Source: CAIVND01 sp035532075
GTDB taxonomy: Bacteria > Actinomycetota > Acidimicrobiia > Acidimicrobiales > Bog-793
DNA: 9,706 nt
NCBI GenBank assembly: GCA_035532075.1
Contig: DATKRV010000065.1
Location: forward strand, 1 to 9,706
Reading direction: 5' to 3'
This document shows, in pieces, positions 1 through 6,651 of this stretch (positions within the stretch are counted from its first letter, which is position 1; every line of letters begins with the position of its first letter). The notes below the pieces were generated by a model that saw only the letters and a list, made by a program, of their open reading frames with translations, was not told the DNA's origin and searched no databases. The translations under genes and the position numbers were made by a program.

Positions 1-99
1 AAGCCGCGCCGCTGGCAATTGGACGAGTTACGTGAACGAGCGCGCGAATCAACGCGTCGAGTCTCAGCACTGAACACCAACCCGAAGTCGCTTCCTTAA
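1..99 (+). CDS. possible C-terminal tail of an unidentified protein (partial)
   Basis: The first reading frame is open from the window edge to a TAA at 97-99 and gives about 32 residues rich in Arg and Glu (KPRRWQLDELRERARES, then TRRVSALNTNPKSLP). The first half could form an amphipathic helix, as in the tail of a DNA-binding or mobilisation protein, but no family is recognised. The stretch is short enough to be open by chance, and its 3' part overlaps the antisense ArdC-like fragment. It is recorded only because the upstream context is missing. Confidence 0.2.
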   Translation, partial: KPRRWQLDELRERARESTRRVSALNTNPKSLP

Positions 100-258
100 C
101 TGGTATTCACAGTGTTGGGATAGATCGCTTCTGCCAGTTGAATACTGGTGAAAGACCGCCTGCGCGCGGAGAAACTCCTGCCACCGGTCCGAATCGACCA
201 GCTCCCGAATTCCCTGCTCGAGCCTGTCCATTGTCTCTTGATACGCGTCGCTTTTCAT
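64..258 (-). pseudogene. ArdC-like ssDNA-binding protein, N-terminal fragment
   Basis: The 64-codon frame starts at ATG 258-256. That start is preferred over the upstream TTG at 282 because a strong Shine-Dalgarno sequence, GGGAGGA, lies six bases before it. Residues 1-40 (MKSDAYQETMDRLEQGIREL, followed by VDSDRWQEFLRAQAVFHQYS) match the usual opening of actinobacterial ArdC-like proteins: a helix with LEQGIREL, then DRWQEFLR, then F-H-x-Y-S. In the family this is followed by an N-x-LLI segment and a long DNA-binding domain. Here the sequence changes at about base 138 to an unrelated 24-residue tail and stops, so about 40 codons of a much larger gene remain. Neither other frame restores the family sequence, so a deletion or insertion fits better than a point frameshift. 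ArdC proteins bind ssDNA and protect incoming plasmids, so this is probably a remnant of a mobile element. A functional 64-residue protein is possible but unlikely. Confidence 0.6.
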
Positions 259-440
259 CACAGATCCTCCCGGGATACTCAACGTTTCTTGGTTGAGGGT
301 GCCCGTTCAGACATCGTCGTGATGTGGCTCCGATCTCGAAAAAGCTACTCGGCGCCTGGTACAGCCCGAGAGGTCCGCCCAGATCTGGTCTGTATGCCAA
401 AGGACCGATAGCCTGAGGTGACCAGATTGGAAAATGAGGT
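259..440. other. intergenic region upstream of ctaG, with inverted repeats
   Basis: This 182-base divergent spacer holds no convincing ORF or RNA gene. It contains CTCAAC/GTTGAG arms at 278-283 and 292-297, upstream of the ArdC fragment. It also contains a perfect 10-base palindrome, CCAGATCTGG, at 379-388, GGTCC/GGACC arms at 372-376 and 402-406, and an eight-base arm ATCTGGTC at 383-390 that pairs with GACCAGAT at 420-427. The last two stems cross, so they could only form as alternatives or as a pseudoknot. No clear -35/-10 pair for ctaG was found. A GAGGTG at 415-420 looks like a ribosome site but is not spaced for the ctaG frame. Confidence 0.4.
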
Positions 441-1478
441 GTGGTGTTCTTCGGTTCGGTTCTGATCCGATCCCCCATGGCAATGACCACCTCGCTCACT
501 GCCTGGCAGTGGAGCGCATTTCCCGCGACCGTGTTGATAGTCCTCGTGCTACTCGGTGTGTGGTATCTGCGCGCGCGTTGGATGCTTGGGCTGCGCGATC
601 GATCCTGGTCGAATTGGAAGACACTCAGTTTTCTCAGCGGCCTCGTCGCGATCGACCTCGCTCTCCAGTCCCCGATCGTCGTCGATTCCATGGTTCATTT
701 TCAGACGCACGTCATCCAGCATCTTCTCTTGATGGTGGTCGCTCCACCGATGCTTGCGCTTGGCGCCCCTTCGACACTCCTGCTCCAAACTGCCTCTCGC
801 GCGACCAAGGTACGCTGGCTCCACATACTGCGATCGCGCACTTTCGCTGTGCTCAGCCATCCGCTGAGCACCTTCTTCCTCTACTTCGGCATCATGACCA
901 TCTTCTTCCTCACACCCTTGATCAATGTCTCGATGCAGCACATGGCTCTGATGGATCTGATGAACCTCATCTTCTTGTTCGGAGCGACACTGTATTGGTG
1001 GCCCATGATCGGGCTCGATCCGATCGTTCACTGGAAGATGACCTACGGAGCGCGCATGTTGAACATCATCCTTGGCTCCGCGGTCGAAGCCTTTCTCGGC
1101 GTGGCGATCATCGCAGCATCACATCCGATCGCCTCGATCTATACGGTGAACGACACCCATTCGGGGGGAGCTCTGCTGTGGGTATCGACCGAGTTCATCA
1201 CCCTCGGTGCCTTCTTGCCGATCTACATCCAGTGGACGCGCTCCGATGAGCGTGCCGGGAAACGGGCAGACCGCGAACTTGAGCGACGACACCGGAACAA
1301 CATTCAACGTGGCCTCCCCGCGGGCCTCGGTCAGATCGAGGAGCGTTCACTCACCCCCTGGGAACTCGAATGGATCGCCCGCACCGGTCGCGCTCCACAG
1401 GAGATGCCGCTCGGCTTAGAACATCTCGGTACCGAGATTTCTCGAAAAGGTCAGGGAGAGGAGCTCGGCGCCACCTGA
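441..1478 (+). CDS. ctaG: cytochrome c oxidase assembly protein, CtaG (caa3) family
   Basis: This is a polytopic membrane protein of the caa3_CtaG family, which takes part in assembly of haem-copper oxidase, probably copper delivery to subunit I. Several hydrophobic segments are visible, roughly at residues 28-48, 63-80, 92-112, 143-163, 172-190, 206-228 and 244-264. The family hallmark is at 90-104 (H-V-I-Q-H-LLLM-V-V-APP), with His90 and His94 as likely metal ligands, followed by LALGAP. Later marks are SHPL at 139-142 and GGALLW at 242-247. A hydrophilic, charged tail of about 75 residues follows the last segment. The longest frame starts at GTG 441, immediately after an in-frame stop. ATG 477 (MAMTTSL) or ATG 483 may be the true start, because no start has a well-spaced ribosome site. 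The last 28 bases overlap the convergent reductase gene. A copper-related SCO gene lies about 6.5 kb downstream on the same strand. Confidence 0.9.
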   Translation: MVFFGSVLIRSPMAMTTSLTAWQWSAFPATVLIVLVLLGVWYLRARWMLGLRDRSWSNWKTLSFLSGLVAIDLALQSPIVVDSMVHFQTHVIQHLLLMVVAPPMLALGAPSTLLLQTASRATKVRWLHILRSRTFAVLSHPLSTFFLYFGIMTIFFLTPLINVSMQHMALMDLMNLIFLFGATLYWWPMIGLDPIVHWKMTYGARMLNIILGSAVEAFLGVAIIAASHPIASIYTVNDTHSGGALLWVSTEFITLGAFLPIYIQWTRSDERAGKRADRELERRHRNNIQRGLPAGLGQIEERSLTPWELEWIARTGRAPQEMPLGLEHLGTEISRKGQGEELGAT

Positions 1479-2473
1479 TTTTGCCCCGGCTGATTCGATG
1501 CGAGCGTTCGCTTTGCGAGAAGGGCAAAGAGATCGTCCTCGGTCATCTGACCCGGGGGCTGGCGCGTTCTGGAGGCCTCGAGGGTGAGGTCATAGAGCAA
1601 CTCGTTGGCCGGGGCATCGATGCCAAGGATGCGAGAGAGCATCAGGATCTCTCCGTTGAGAAAGGCGGTCTCGATCGAGCCCGTTGCCCTGGCGAGGCTC
1701 TGCCACGACGAACCTCCGATGACACGTCCCGTGGGCGCAAGTGGAACCTCTGGACCAAGGGCGCGCGCCTCGTTCCAGGCCGCGTCGTCGATAAAGGCAA
1801 TTGACGCGGCGCGCAGGCAGGCCTCACCCTCCTCGCGTACGAGTTTGAAGAATGCGCCCTGTCTCACGTTTGCACCACACAGCGCCTGCACGGCGAGGAC
1901 GAGATTTCGAAGCAACTTCGTATACTTCCAGTCCATCACCCGATCGCGCGCAAACACCACCCAGTCGGGCGAAAGATGATCGACGAAGAGGTCGACGAGC
2001 CGATCTCGGCCCGTCGGGTAGCGACCAATGTCAAGGCTTCCAAAGACCGGCCCGGATTCCGCCATCACCACTCCGGGTTCAAGATAGGCGCTGCCACCGA
2101 CGACGCAGACGCCATAGACATTCTCAAACAGACGCAATGCGACGCGCTCGTTCTCGACGCCGTTTTGCACACAGGCAATCGGGGTCGAGACCGGGGCCGT
2201 CCTCGAGAGCTCGCGAAGTGCTTCAAGGGTGTCCTGACTCTTCATCGCAAGCATCACGACGTCACCCTCGGCGATGTCGAGGTCATCGGGATGGGCAACG
2301 ACCGGTATCGCGGCGGTGGACGTTCCAGATGGATCCACCAGCGTCAACCCCGACCGCTCGATAGCCTCCAGATGGGCACCCCTGGCAATCAGGACGACAT
2401 CGTGGCCCGATCGGTGCAGGCCCATCCCGATGGCCCCTCCGACGGCACCAGCTCCGTAGATGATGTAGCGCAT
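1451..2473 (-). CDS. ketopantoate reductase family (ApbA/PanE-like) oxidoreductase
   Basis: A 340-residue NAD(P)-dependent reductase of the 2-dehydropantoate 2-reductase superfamily. Its members reduce ketopantoate to pantoate in coenzyme A synthesis, or act on related 2-keto acids. The N-terminal Rossmann motif GAGAVG is at 7-12, with the strand ending in LIAR at 28-31 as is usual for NADP-binding members. LAMKSQDT around Lys78 and CVQNGVENE at 101-109 are typical. The C-terminal ApbA_C domain has the catalytic-type lysine in YTKLLRN (Lys186, Asn190) and a late SSWQSLARATGSIETAFLNG block with Glu268 and Asn273. A GGGGG stretch five bases before the ATG serves as ribosome site. The gene follows pgi by 67 bases on the same strand and may be co-transcribed. 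The family holds many paralogues that do not make pantoate, and no pan genes are adjacent, so panE is not assigned. The 3' end overlaps ctaG. Confidence 0.88.
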   Translation of the reverse strand: MRYIIYGAGAVGGAIGMGLHRSGHDVVLIARGAHLEAIERSGLTLVDPSGTSTAAIPVVAHPDDLDIAEGDVVMLAMKSQDTLEALRELSRTAPVSTPIACVQNGVENERVALRLFENVYGVCVVGGSAYLEPGVVMAESGPVFGSLDIGRYPTGRDRLVDLFVDHLSPDWVVFARDRVMDWKYTKLLRNLVLAVQALCGANVRQGAFFKLVREEGEACLRAASIAFIDDAAWNEARALGPEVPLAPTGRVIGGSSWQSLARATGSIETAFLNGEILMLSRILGIDAPANELLYDLTLEASRTRQPPGQMTEDDLFALLAKRTLASNQPGQNQVAPSSSP

Positions 2474-2540
2474 CGGACCCCCAGTTCAGATCGAAATCTC
2501 ACGCGATACCAAAGCGCACACCGCGCGCTCGTCGATCGAC

Positions 2541-4181
2541 CTAACCGACATGTCTTCTCAAAAACCGGTACCGGCGGATCAACGCGTTCGTCGATGAATC
2601 GTGGCTCAAATTCGGCTCAACCGTGTCCTTGAGCTCCGGAATGATACGGGCAGCAAGCTCCTTGCCGAACTCCACTCCCCACTGGTCGAACGAATTGATT
2701 CCCCAGATCGCCCCCTGGGTAAACACGCTGTGCTCATAGAGTGCGATCAGTGCGCCAAGAACTTTGGGGGTCAACCGTTCGGAGAGGATCACATTCGTCG
2801 GGCGGTTTCCCTCCATCACCTTGAACGGAATCAGCGATTCCGGGGTTCCCTCCAAGCGCAGCTCGTCGGCCGTACGGCCGAACGCCAATGCCTCAGCCTG
2901 GGCGAAGAGATTCGCAGAGAGGATCTCATGATGGTCCCCGCGTGCGTAGAAGCTGTTGACGAACCCGATCAGATCAAGTGGAACGAGATTCGTTCCCTGA
3001 TGAAGGAGTTGAAAGAAACTATGTTGTCCATTGGTTCCGGCCTCTCCCCAATAGACGGGGGCGGTCGAGTAGTCGATCTGTGCGCCATCGACCGTCACAC
3101 TCTTCCCGTTTGATTCCATCGTGAGCTGTTGCAGATATGCCGGAAGCCGTTTGAGATAGCGCTCATATGGCATCACGCCGGTCGATTGCGCGCCGTAAAA
3201 CTCGCTGTAGTAGAACGTCAAGAGCCCAAGGATCACGGGCATGTTCTCACGTAGCGGTGCGTGGCAAAAGTGCTCGTCCATCTCCGAGAAACCCTCGAGC
3301 AGTTCAAAAAAGGCACCGGGGCCGACTGCGATCATTGTCGAAAGTCCGACCGCCGAGCACAGAGAGTACCTGCCTCCGACCCAGTCCCACATGCCAAAGG
3401 TGTCGCCGATATTGATGCCGAAATCCGTCACTGCGTCAACGTTGTTCGAGATCGCGATGAAATGCGAGGCGACTGCCGCATCATCGTGATAGTGACGCGT
3501 AATCCACTCGCGTGCGGCGCGGGCATTGACAATCGTCTCGTTCGTCGTGAACGACTTCGACGCGACGATGAACAGCGTCTCCTCTGGGTCAAGATCCGCT
3601 GTCGCGTCAATCAGGTCGCTCGCATCGATATTCGAGATGAACCGGAAGGTGAGGTCGTGCATTGCATAGGCGCGCAGCGCCTCATACGCCATCACCGGAC
3701 CAAGATCAGACCCTCCGATGCCGATGTTGACAACATTGCGGATCGGCCGACCTGAAAATCCAAGTCGCCTTCCCTCGCGGATCGCCATCGAGGTTTCGGA
3801 CATCTTGTCGAGTTCTTCGTGGACGAGCGGAATGACGTCTTGACCGTCCACTTCGAGTGACCGAGTTCGCGCCATTCGAAGTGCCACGTGAAGCACCGGA
3901 CGGTCCTCACTTTTGTTGATCCGTTCACCTCGGAACATCGACTCGCGAAGCGCAACCAGGCCGCGCTGATCACACAGCTCGAGGAGCAGCTCAAGAGTCT
4001 CGTCTGTTACTCGGTTTTTCGAATAATCAAGATAGAGCCCGGCTGCCTCGATGACGAGTCGCTCGCCGCGTCGCGGATCACTCTCAAAAAGCTCGCGGAT
4101 GCGAACCGTTGCCAGCACCTTTACGTGATCAACGAGCGCCTGAAAGGCCGGTTGATCACGAAGCGAGTTGTTCACGGGCAT
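2541..4181 (-). CDS. pgi: glucose-6-phosphate isomerase
   Basis: This cytosolic enzyme interconverts glucose 6-phosphate and fructose 6-phosphate in glycolysis and gluconeogenesis. At 546 residues it has the standard length of the long bacterial/eukaryotic form. Visible marks in order: NIGIGGSDLGP at 152-162 and ASKSFTTNET at 207-216 for sugar-phosphate binding; the first PROSITE-type signature WDWVGGRYSLCSAVG at 265-279; MESNGK at 355-360 with the catalytic base Glu356; GTNGQHSFFQLLHQGT with catalytic His387; and the second signature FDQWGVEFGKELA with Lys507. All catalytic residues are present, so the enzyme should be active. The start codon sits in the loop of a perfect seven-base-pair hairpin and has no clear Shine-Dalgarno sequence. 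Immediately after the stop lies the 10-base palindrome GTCGATCGAC (2531-2540). The ketopantoate-reductase family gene follows 67 bases later on the same strand. Confidence 0.97.
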   Translation of the reverse strand: MPVNNSLRDQPAFQALVDHVKVLATVRIRELFESDPRRGERLVIEAAGLYLDYSKNRVTDETLELLLELCDQRGLVALRESMFRGERINKSEDRPVLHVALRMARTRSLEVDGQDVIPLVHEELDKMSETSMAIREGRRLGFSGRPIRNVVNIGIGGSDLGPVMAYEALRAYAMHDLTFRFISNIDASDLIDATADLDPEETLFIVASKSFTTNETIVNARAAREWITRHYHDDAAVASHFIAISNNVDAVTDFGINIGDTFGMWDWVGGRYSLCSAVGLSTMIAVGPGAFFELLEGFSEMDEHFCHAPLRENMPVILGLLTFYYSEFYGAQSTGVMPYERYLKRLPAYLQQLTMESNGKSVTVDGAQIDYSTAPVYWGEAGTNGQHSFFQLLHQGTNLVPLDLIGFVNSFYARGDHHEILSANLFAQAEALAFGRTADELRLEGTPESLIPFKVMEGNRPTNVILSERLTPKVLGALIALYEHSVFTQGAIWGINSFDQWGVEFGKELAARIIPELKDTVEPNLSHDSSTNALIRRYRFLRRHVG

Positions 4182-4190
4182 TCGCCCGTG
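4173..4190 (-). promoter_or_regulatory. hairpin enclosing the pgi start codon
   Basis: On the pgi strand the sequence reads CACGGGC GAAT GCCCGTG: a perfect seven-base-pair, G+C-rich stem with a four-base loop. The A and U of the AUG lie in the loop and its G opens the 3' arm. The arms are at 4184-4190 and 4173-4179 on the + numbering. Such a stem in the mRNA would cover the initiation region. No Shine-Dalgarno sequence is visible just upstream. The structure is read from sequence; a regulatory role is inference. Confidence 0.45.
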
Positions 4191-4268
4191 CTCACGGCCG
4201 CGACCGCATCGGTAGTTGGGTTAAAAGACATTGAAATAGATGCTGCCACGAATTGGCGACTCGCGGAA

Positions 4269-4296
4269 AAAATAACGTGCGAATGCGCACCAGCAA
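4269..4296 (-). promoter_or_regulatory. candidate pgi promoter
   Basis: Read on the - strand, TTGCTG (4296-4291) is followed after 16 bases by TATTTT (4274-4269). This is a fair match to a vegetative promoter and would give a leader of about 80 bases before pgi. The spacer contains the inverted repeat GTGCG AATG CGCAC (4277-4290), placed where an operator would sit. This is an eye-matched pattern only. Confidence 0.3.
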
Positions 4297-4374
4297 GGGC
4301 GCGAGCAGGATGTTCCGCGCGATCACTCGTACCCCGCCCGCCAATGTTGACCCGACCGGCTCCCGGCATCAGCT

Positions 4375-4386
4375 GGCGCGCGCGCC
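4375..4386. repeat. perfect palindrome GGCGCGCGCGCC in the pgi/4447 spacer
   Basis: A 12-base perfect palindrome made mostly of alternating CG lies about 60 bases before the ATG of the small barrel protein. The rest of the 265-base spacer (4182-4446) holds no other convincing gene or RNA. The palindrome could be a protein-binding site, or just a chance product of CpG-rich sequence. Confidence 0.3.
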
Positions 4387-4434
4387 CAATTGCGCAACTA
4401 GCCTTGTCGCATCGCGTTATTGTGCGTCAAGGCC

Positions 4435-4440
4435 AGGAGG
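4435..4440 (+). promoter_or_regulatory. strong Shine-Dalgarno AGGAGG fixing the start at 4447
   Basis: AGGAGG is followed by a six-base spacer and ATG at 4447. This decides against the longer in-frame GTG/ATG choices from 4420. It is one of the best ribosome sites in the window. Confidence 0.8.
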
Positions 4441-4446
4441 GCCATC

Positions 4447-4719
4447 ATGTATGCAGTTCCCCATACCGTCACGATCACCGACCGGTCCGCAGCGTCAGCC
4501 GGTCTCGAACAGGTCGTGCCGCAGGTCTCCGCCTTGCCGGGCTTTGTCGCTGGCTACTGGGTGGAGCGCTCCGCCAACCAGGGCCTCGCGCTGATCATGT
4601 TCGAATCCAAGGAGGCTGCTCAGGGCTTCGCGGACTTCTTGAAGAGCGTGCCGGACTCGCCGGGCGTGACGATGGATCGAGAGAGCATCGACGTCTGCGA
4701 AGTGTTCGCGCACTCCTAG
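4447..4719 (+). CDS. small dimeric alpha/beta-barrel (ABM-like) protein
   Basis: A 90-residue cytosolic protein. The predicted order is strand (AVPHTVTI), helix with AASAGLEQVVPQVSAL, a PGFVAGYWVE strand, the strand GLALIMFES, helix KEAAQGFADFLKSV and a last strand ESIDVCEVFAH. The P-G-F-x-x-G-Y-W turn followed by an x-x-x-MFES strand and a K/E-AA-x-x-FADFL helix resembles stand-alone antibiotic-biosynthesis-monooxygenase-like or Dabb-type domains, which form ferredoxin-like dimers. No haem- or flavin-binding motif is seen and members vary in role, so no reaction is assigned. It stands alone between divergent pgi and convergent ettA, with its own strong ribosome site. Stress- or oxidation-related functions are common in this fold, but nothing here shows one. 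Confidence 0.75.
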   Translation: MYAVPHTVTITDRSAASAGLEQVVPQVSALPGFVAGYWVERSANQGLALIMFESKEAAQGFADFLKSVPDSPGVTMDRESIDVCEVFAHS

Positions 4720-4739
4720 ACAAGATCGATCGGCCGGCA

Positions 4740-4759
4740 GGTCCACAGCTGCGTGGATC
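4740..4759. terminator. weak hairpin between convergent genes
   Basis: TCCAC (4742-4746) and GTGGA (4753-4757) form a stem extended by a G-T and a G-C pair, with the loop AGCTGC. It lies in the 78-base gap between the ends of the barrel-protein gene and ettA, where a two-way terminator would be expected. Neither strand has a T-run after the stem, so intrinsic termination is doubtful. Confidence 0.25.
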
Positions 4760-4797
4760 ATCCGCCATTATCGACACAACCAGCGGGTCCATAGCGA

Positions 4798-6477
4798 CTA
4801 AGGACGCGCGAGAGGCTTGTACTTGAGACGGTGCGGTTGGTCTGCTTCGATCCCGAGACGGCGATGGCGCTCTTGCTCGTAATCGGTGAAGTTCCCCTCC
4901 CACCAGCGCACCTCGGAGTCGCCCTCAAAGGCAAGGACATGGGTTGATATCCGATCGAGGAACCAACGATCGTGGCTGATCACGACGACGCAGCCAGGAA
5001 AGCCGAGGATCGCCTCCTCGAGTGAGCGCAGGGTGTCAACGTCGAGATCATTGGTCGGTTCGTCAAGCAAAAGGACGTTCCCACCGGATTTGAGAACTTT
5101 CGCAAGCTGGACGCGATTTCTCTCGCCTCCCGAAAGTTGACCGACGAGCTTTTGTTGATCACTGCCCTTGAAGCCAAAGCTCGCGACGTATGCGCGTCCG
5201 TGCAGTTCACGGTTGCCAACCTCAATCAGGTCAACGCCCCCCGTGATCTCGTCATAGACCGTCGCCTCGGCCGAAAGCGATTCACGGGACTGGTCAACGT
5301 ACGCGAGTTGCACCGTGGAACCGATGACGAGCGATCCGGAATCCGGGAGTTCGTCACCGACGATCATGCGAAACAGCGTGGTCTTGCCCGCGCCATTGGG
5401 CCCAATGACTCCAACGATTCCACCTGGCGGCAAGAGAAATGAAAGGTCTTCGAAGAGGATGCGATCGGAAAAACTTTTCGAGAGACTCGAGGCATCAATG
5501 ACTTGATCTCCGAGACGAGGGCCTGGAGGAATCGTTATCTCGAGCCGGTCCGCGCGTCGATCAGTCGACTCCGCCTGAGCTACCAGCTCGTTGAACGCGG
5601 TCACGCGCGCCTTTCCCTTGCTCTGTCGCGCGCGAGGTGACATGCGGATCCATTCAAGCTCCCTCGCGAGCGCAGCCTGGCGCGCCACATCCGCGCGTTC
5701 TTCGCCTGCAAGTCGAGCCTGTTTCTGCTCGAGCCACGATGAGTAATTTCCCTCCCACGGAATCCCTGCCCCGCGGTCAAGCTCGAGAATCCAACCCGCC
5801 ACGTTGTCGAGAAAATACCGATCGTGAGTCACCGCAACGACCGTTCCGGCGTAGTCCTGAAGCGTCCGCTCCAACCACGCGACGGACTCCGCGTCGAGAT
5901 GGTTCGTCGGCTCATCGAGGAGTAATAGATCCGGTTTTGCAAGCAAAAGGCGACACAGCGCGACCCTTCTTCGCTCGCCTCCCGAGAGGTTCTTGACCGG
6001 TGAATCGCCCGGGGGAAGGCGAAGCGCATCCATCGCAATCTCAACGGTGCGACCAAGATCCCACGCGTTGGCAGCGTCGATCTTCGCCTGCAATTCAGCC
6101 TGCTCGTTCAAAAGCCGGTCAAAATCCGCCTCCGGCTCGCCCATTGCCATGCACACCGCGTTGAAGCGTTCGATGAGCGCCATTGACTCCCCGAGACCCT
6201 CGGCAACGTTGCCGGCAACGTCCTTTGACCCGTCAAGCCCTGGCTCTTGCGAGAGAAACCCGACTCTGAATCCCGGTGTCAGGCGAGCCTCGCCGCTGAA
6301 ATCGGTATCGAGCCCAGCCATGATCTTCAACAGCGACGACTTTCCCGACCCGTTCGACCCGATCACGCCAATTTTTGCGCCCGGATAGAACGAGAGGTTG
6401 ATTCCCTTCAAGACCTCGCGGTCAGGAGGATAGAAGCGACGAAGGTCGCGCATCGTAAAGATGTATTGAGGTGCCAT
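4798..6477 (-). CDS. ettA: energy-dependent translational throttle protein EttA (ABC-F)
   Basis: A soluble ABC-F ATPase of 559 residues, close to the 555 of the E. coli protein. EttA binds the ribosomal E site and gates the first elongation steps according to the ATP/ADP ratio. The first nucleotide domain has Walker A GSNGSGKS at 40-47, signature LSGGE at 164-168 and Walker B LLLLDEP at 184-190 with catalytic Glu189. An inserted arm lies at about 95-140. The P-site tether linker spans about 247-320 and begins with the family-typical EQKQARLAGEE. The second domain has GPNGAGKT at 359-366, LSGGE at 448-452 and VLLLDEP at 468-474 with Glu473. It ends in LKYKPLARP, like the KYKKL tail of other EttA proteins. 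There are no membrane segments, so it is not a transporter. The weak ribosome site GGTAGG precedes the ATG. It lies 174 bases downstream of the amidohydrolase on the same strand, probably with its own promoter. Confidence 0.95.
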   Translation of the reverse strand: MAPQYIFTMRDLRRFYPPDREVLKGINLSFYPGAKIGVIGSNGSGKSSLLKIMAGLDTDFSGEARLTPGFRVGFLSQEPGLDGSKDVAGNVAEGLGESMALIERFNAVCMAMGEPEADFDRLLNEQAELQAKIDAANAWDLGRTVEIAMDALRLPPGDSPVKNLSGGERRRVALCRLLLAKPDLLLLDEPTNHLDAESVAWLERTLQDYAGTVVAVTHDRYFLDNVAGWILELDRGAGIPWEGNYSSWLEQKQARLAGEERADVARQAALARELEWIRMSPRARQSKGKARVTAFNELVAQAESTDRRADRLEITIPPGPRLGDQVIDASSLSKSFSDRILFEDLSFLLPPGGIVGVIGPNGAGKTTLFRMIVGDELPDSGSLVIGSTVQLAYVDQSRESLSAEATVYDEITGGVDLIEVGNRELHGRAYVASFGFKGSDQQKLVGQLSGGERNRVQLAKVLKSGGNVLLLDEPTNDLDVDTLRSLEEAILGFPGCVVVISHDRWFLDRISTHVLAFEGDSEVRWWEGNFTDYEQERHRRLGIEADQPHRLKYKPLARP

Positions 6478-6587
6478 GCCTACCAGTGTGGCCGAGTTCA
6501 GCCCCGCGTGTTGACAACTCCGGATGCACGGTCGCTACAAGTTCGCCGATCGAGCGCGACAATCGACCCCAAGAACGCGGCCACCAT

Positions 6588-6601
6588 GGCATCACTATGC
6601 C
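6588..6601. repeat. inverted repeat GGCAT/ATGCC upstream of ettA
   Basis: Perfect five-base arms flank a four-base spacer (CACT on the + strand). The element lies about 110 bases before the ettA start. It could be an operator half-site pair in the ettA promoter region, but no convincing -35/-10 pair was found next to it. Confidence 0.2.
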
Positions 6602-6622
6602 CCTTGACCTTGTGATTTTGCT

Positions 6623-6641
6623 CCTCGCAATGCGCGCGAGG
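6623..6641 (-). terminator. hairpin just downstream of the amidohydrolase gene
   Basis: Perfect six-base arms CCTCGC and GCGAGG enclose a seven-base loop, ten bases after the amidohydrolase stop codon. The position suits a terminator. However, on the gene's strand the stem is followed by AGCAAAATC rather than a T-run, so it may only stabilise an mRNA 3' end or act with Rho. Confidence 0.35.
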
Positions 6642-6651
6642 CAATGGCGGA

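Noticed and set aside
107..691. 194-codon - strand frame across the ArdC fragment junction and the start of ctaG
   Set aside because: No ribosome site and a low-complexity, Arg/Pro-rich product; it lies antisense to CtaG and to the better-supported frames.
434..1249. Long + strand frame (271 codons) inside ctaG, with a GAGGTG upstream of its ATG
   Set aside because: The product is rich in Arg, His, Ser and Asp with no domain, as expected for an out-of-frame reading of a G+C-rich gene. The overlapping CtaG frame has clear membrane segments and family motifs.
3888..4826. 312-codon + strand frame across the pgi start, the spacer and the barrel-protein gene
   Set aside because: It runs antisense through conserved pgi sequence and out of frame through the 4447 gene. 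Its composition shows no protein-like pattern.
4798..6477. ABC transporter or antibiotic-resistance ABC-F protein
   Set aside because: There are no membrane segments and no resistance-type long interdomain loop. Length, linker and the KYKPL tail fit EttA.
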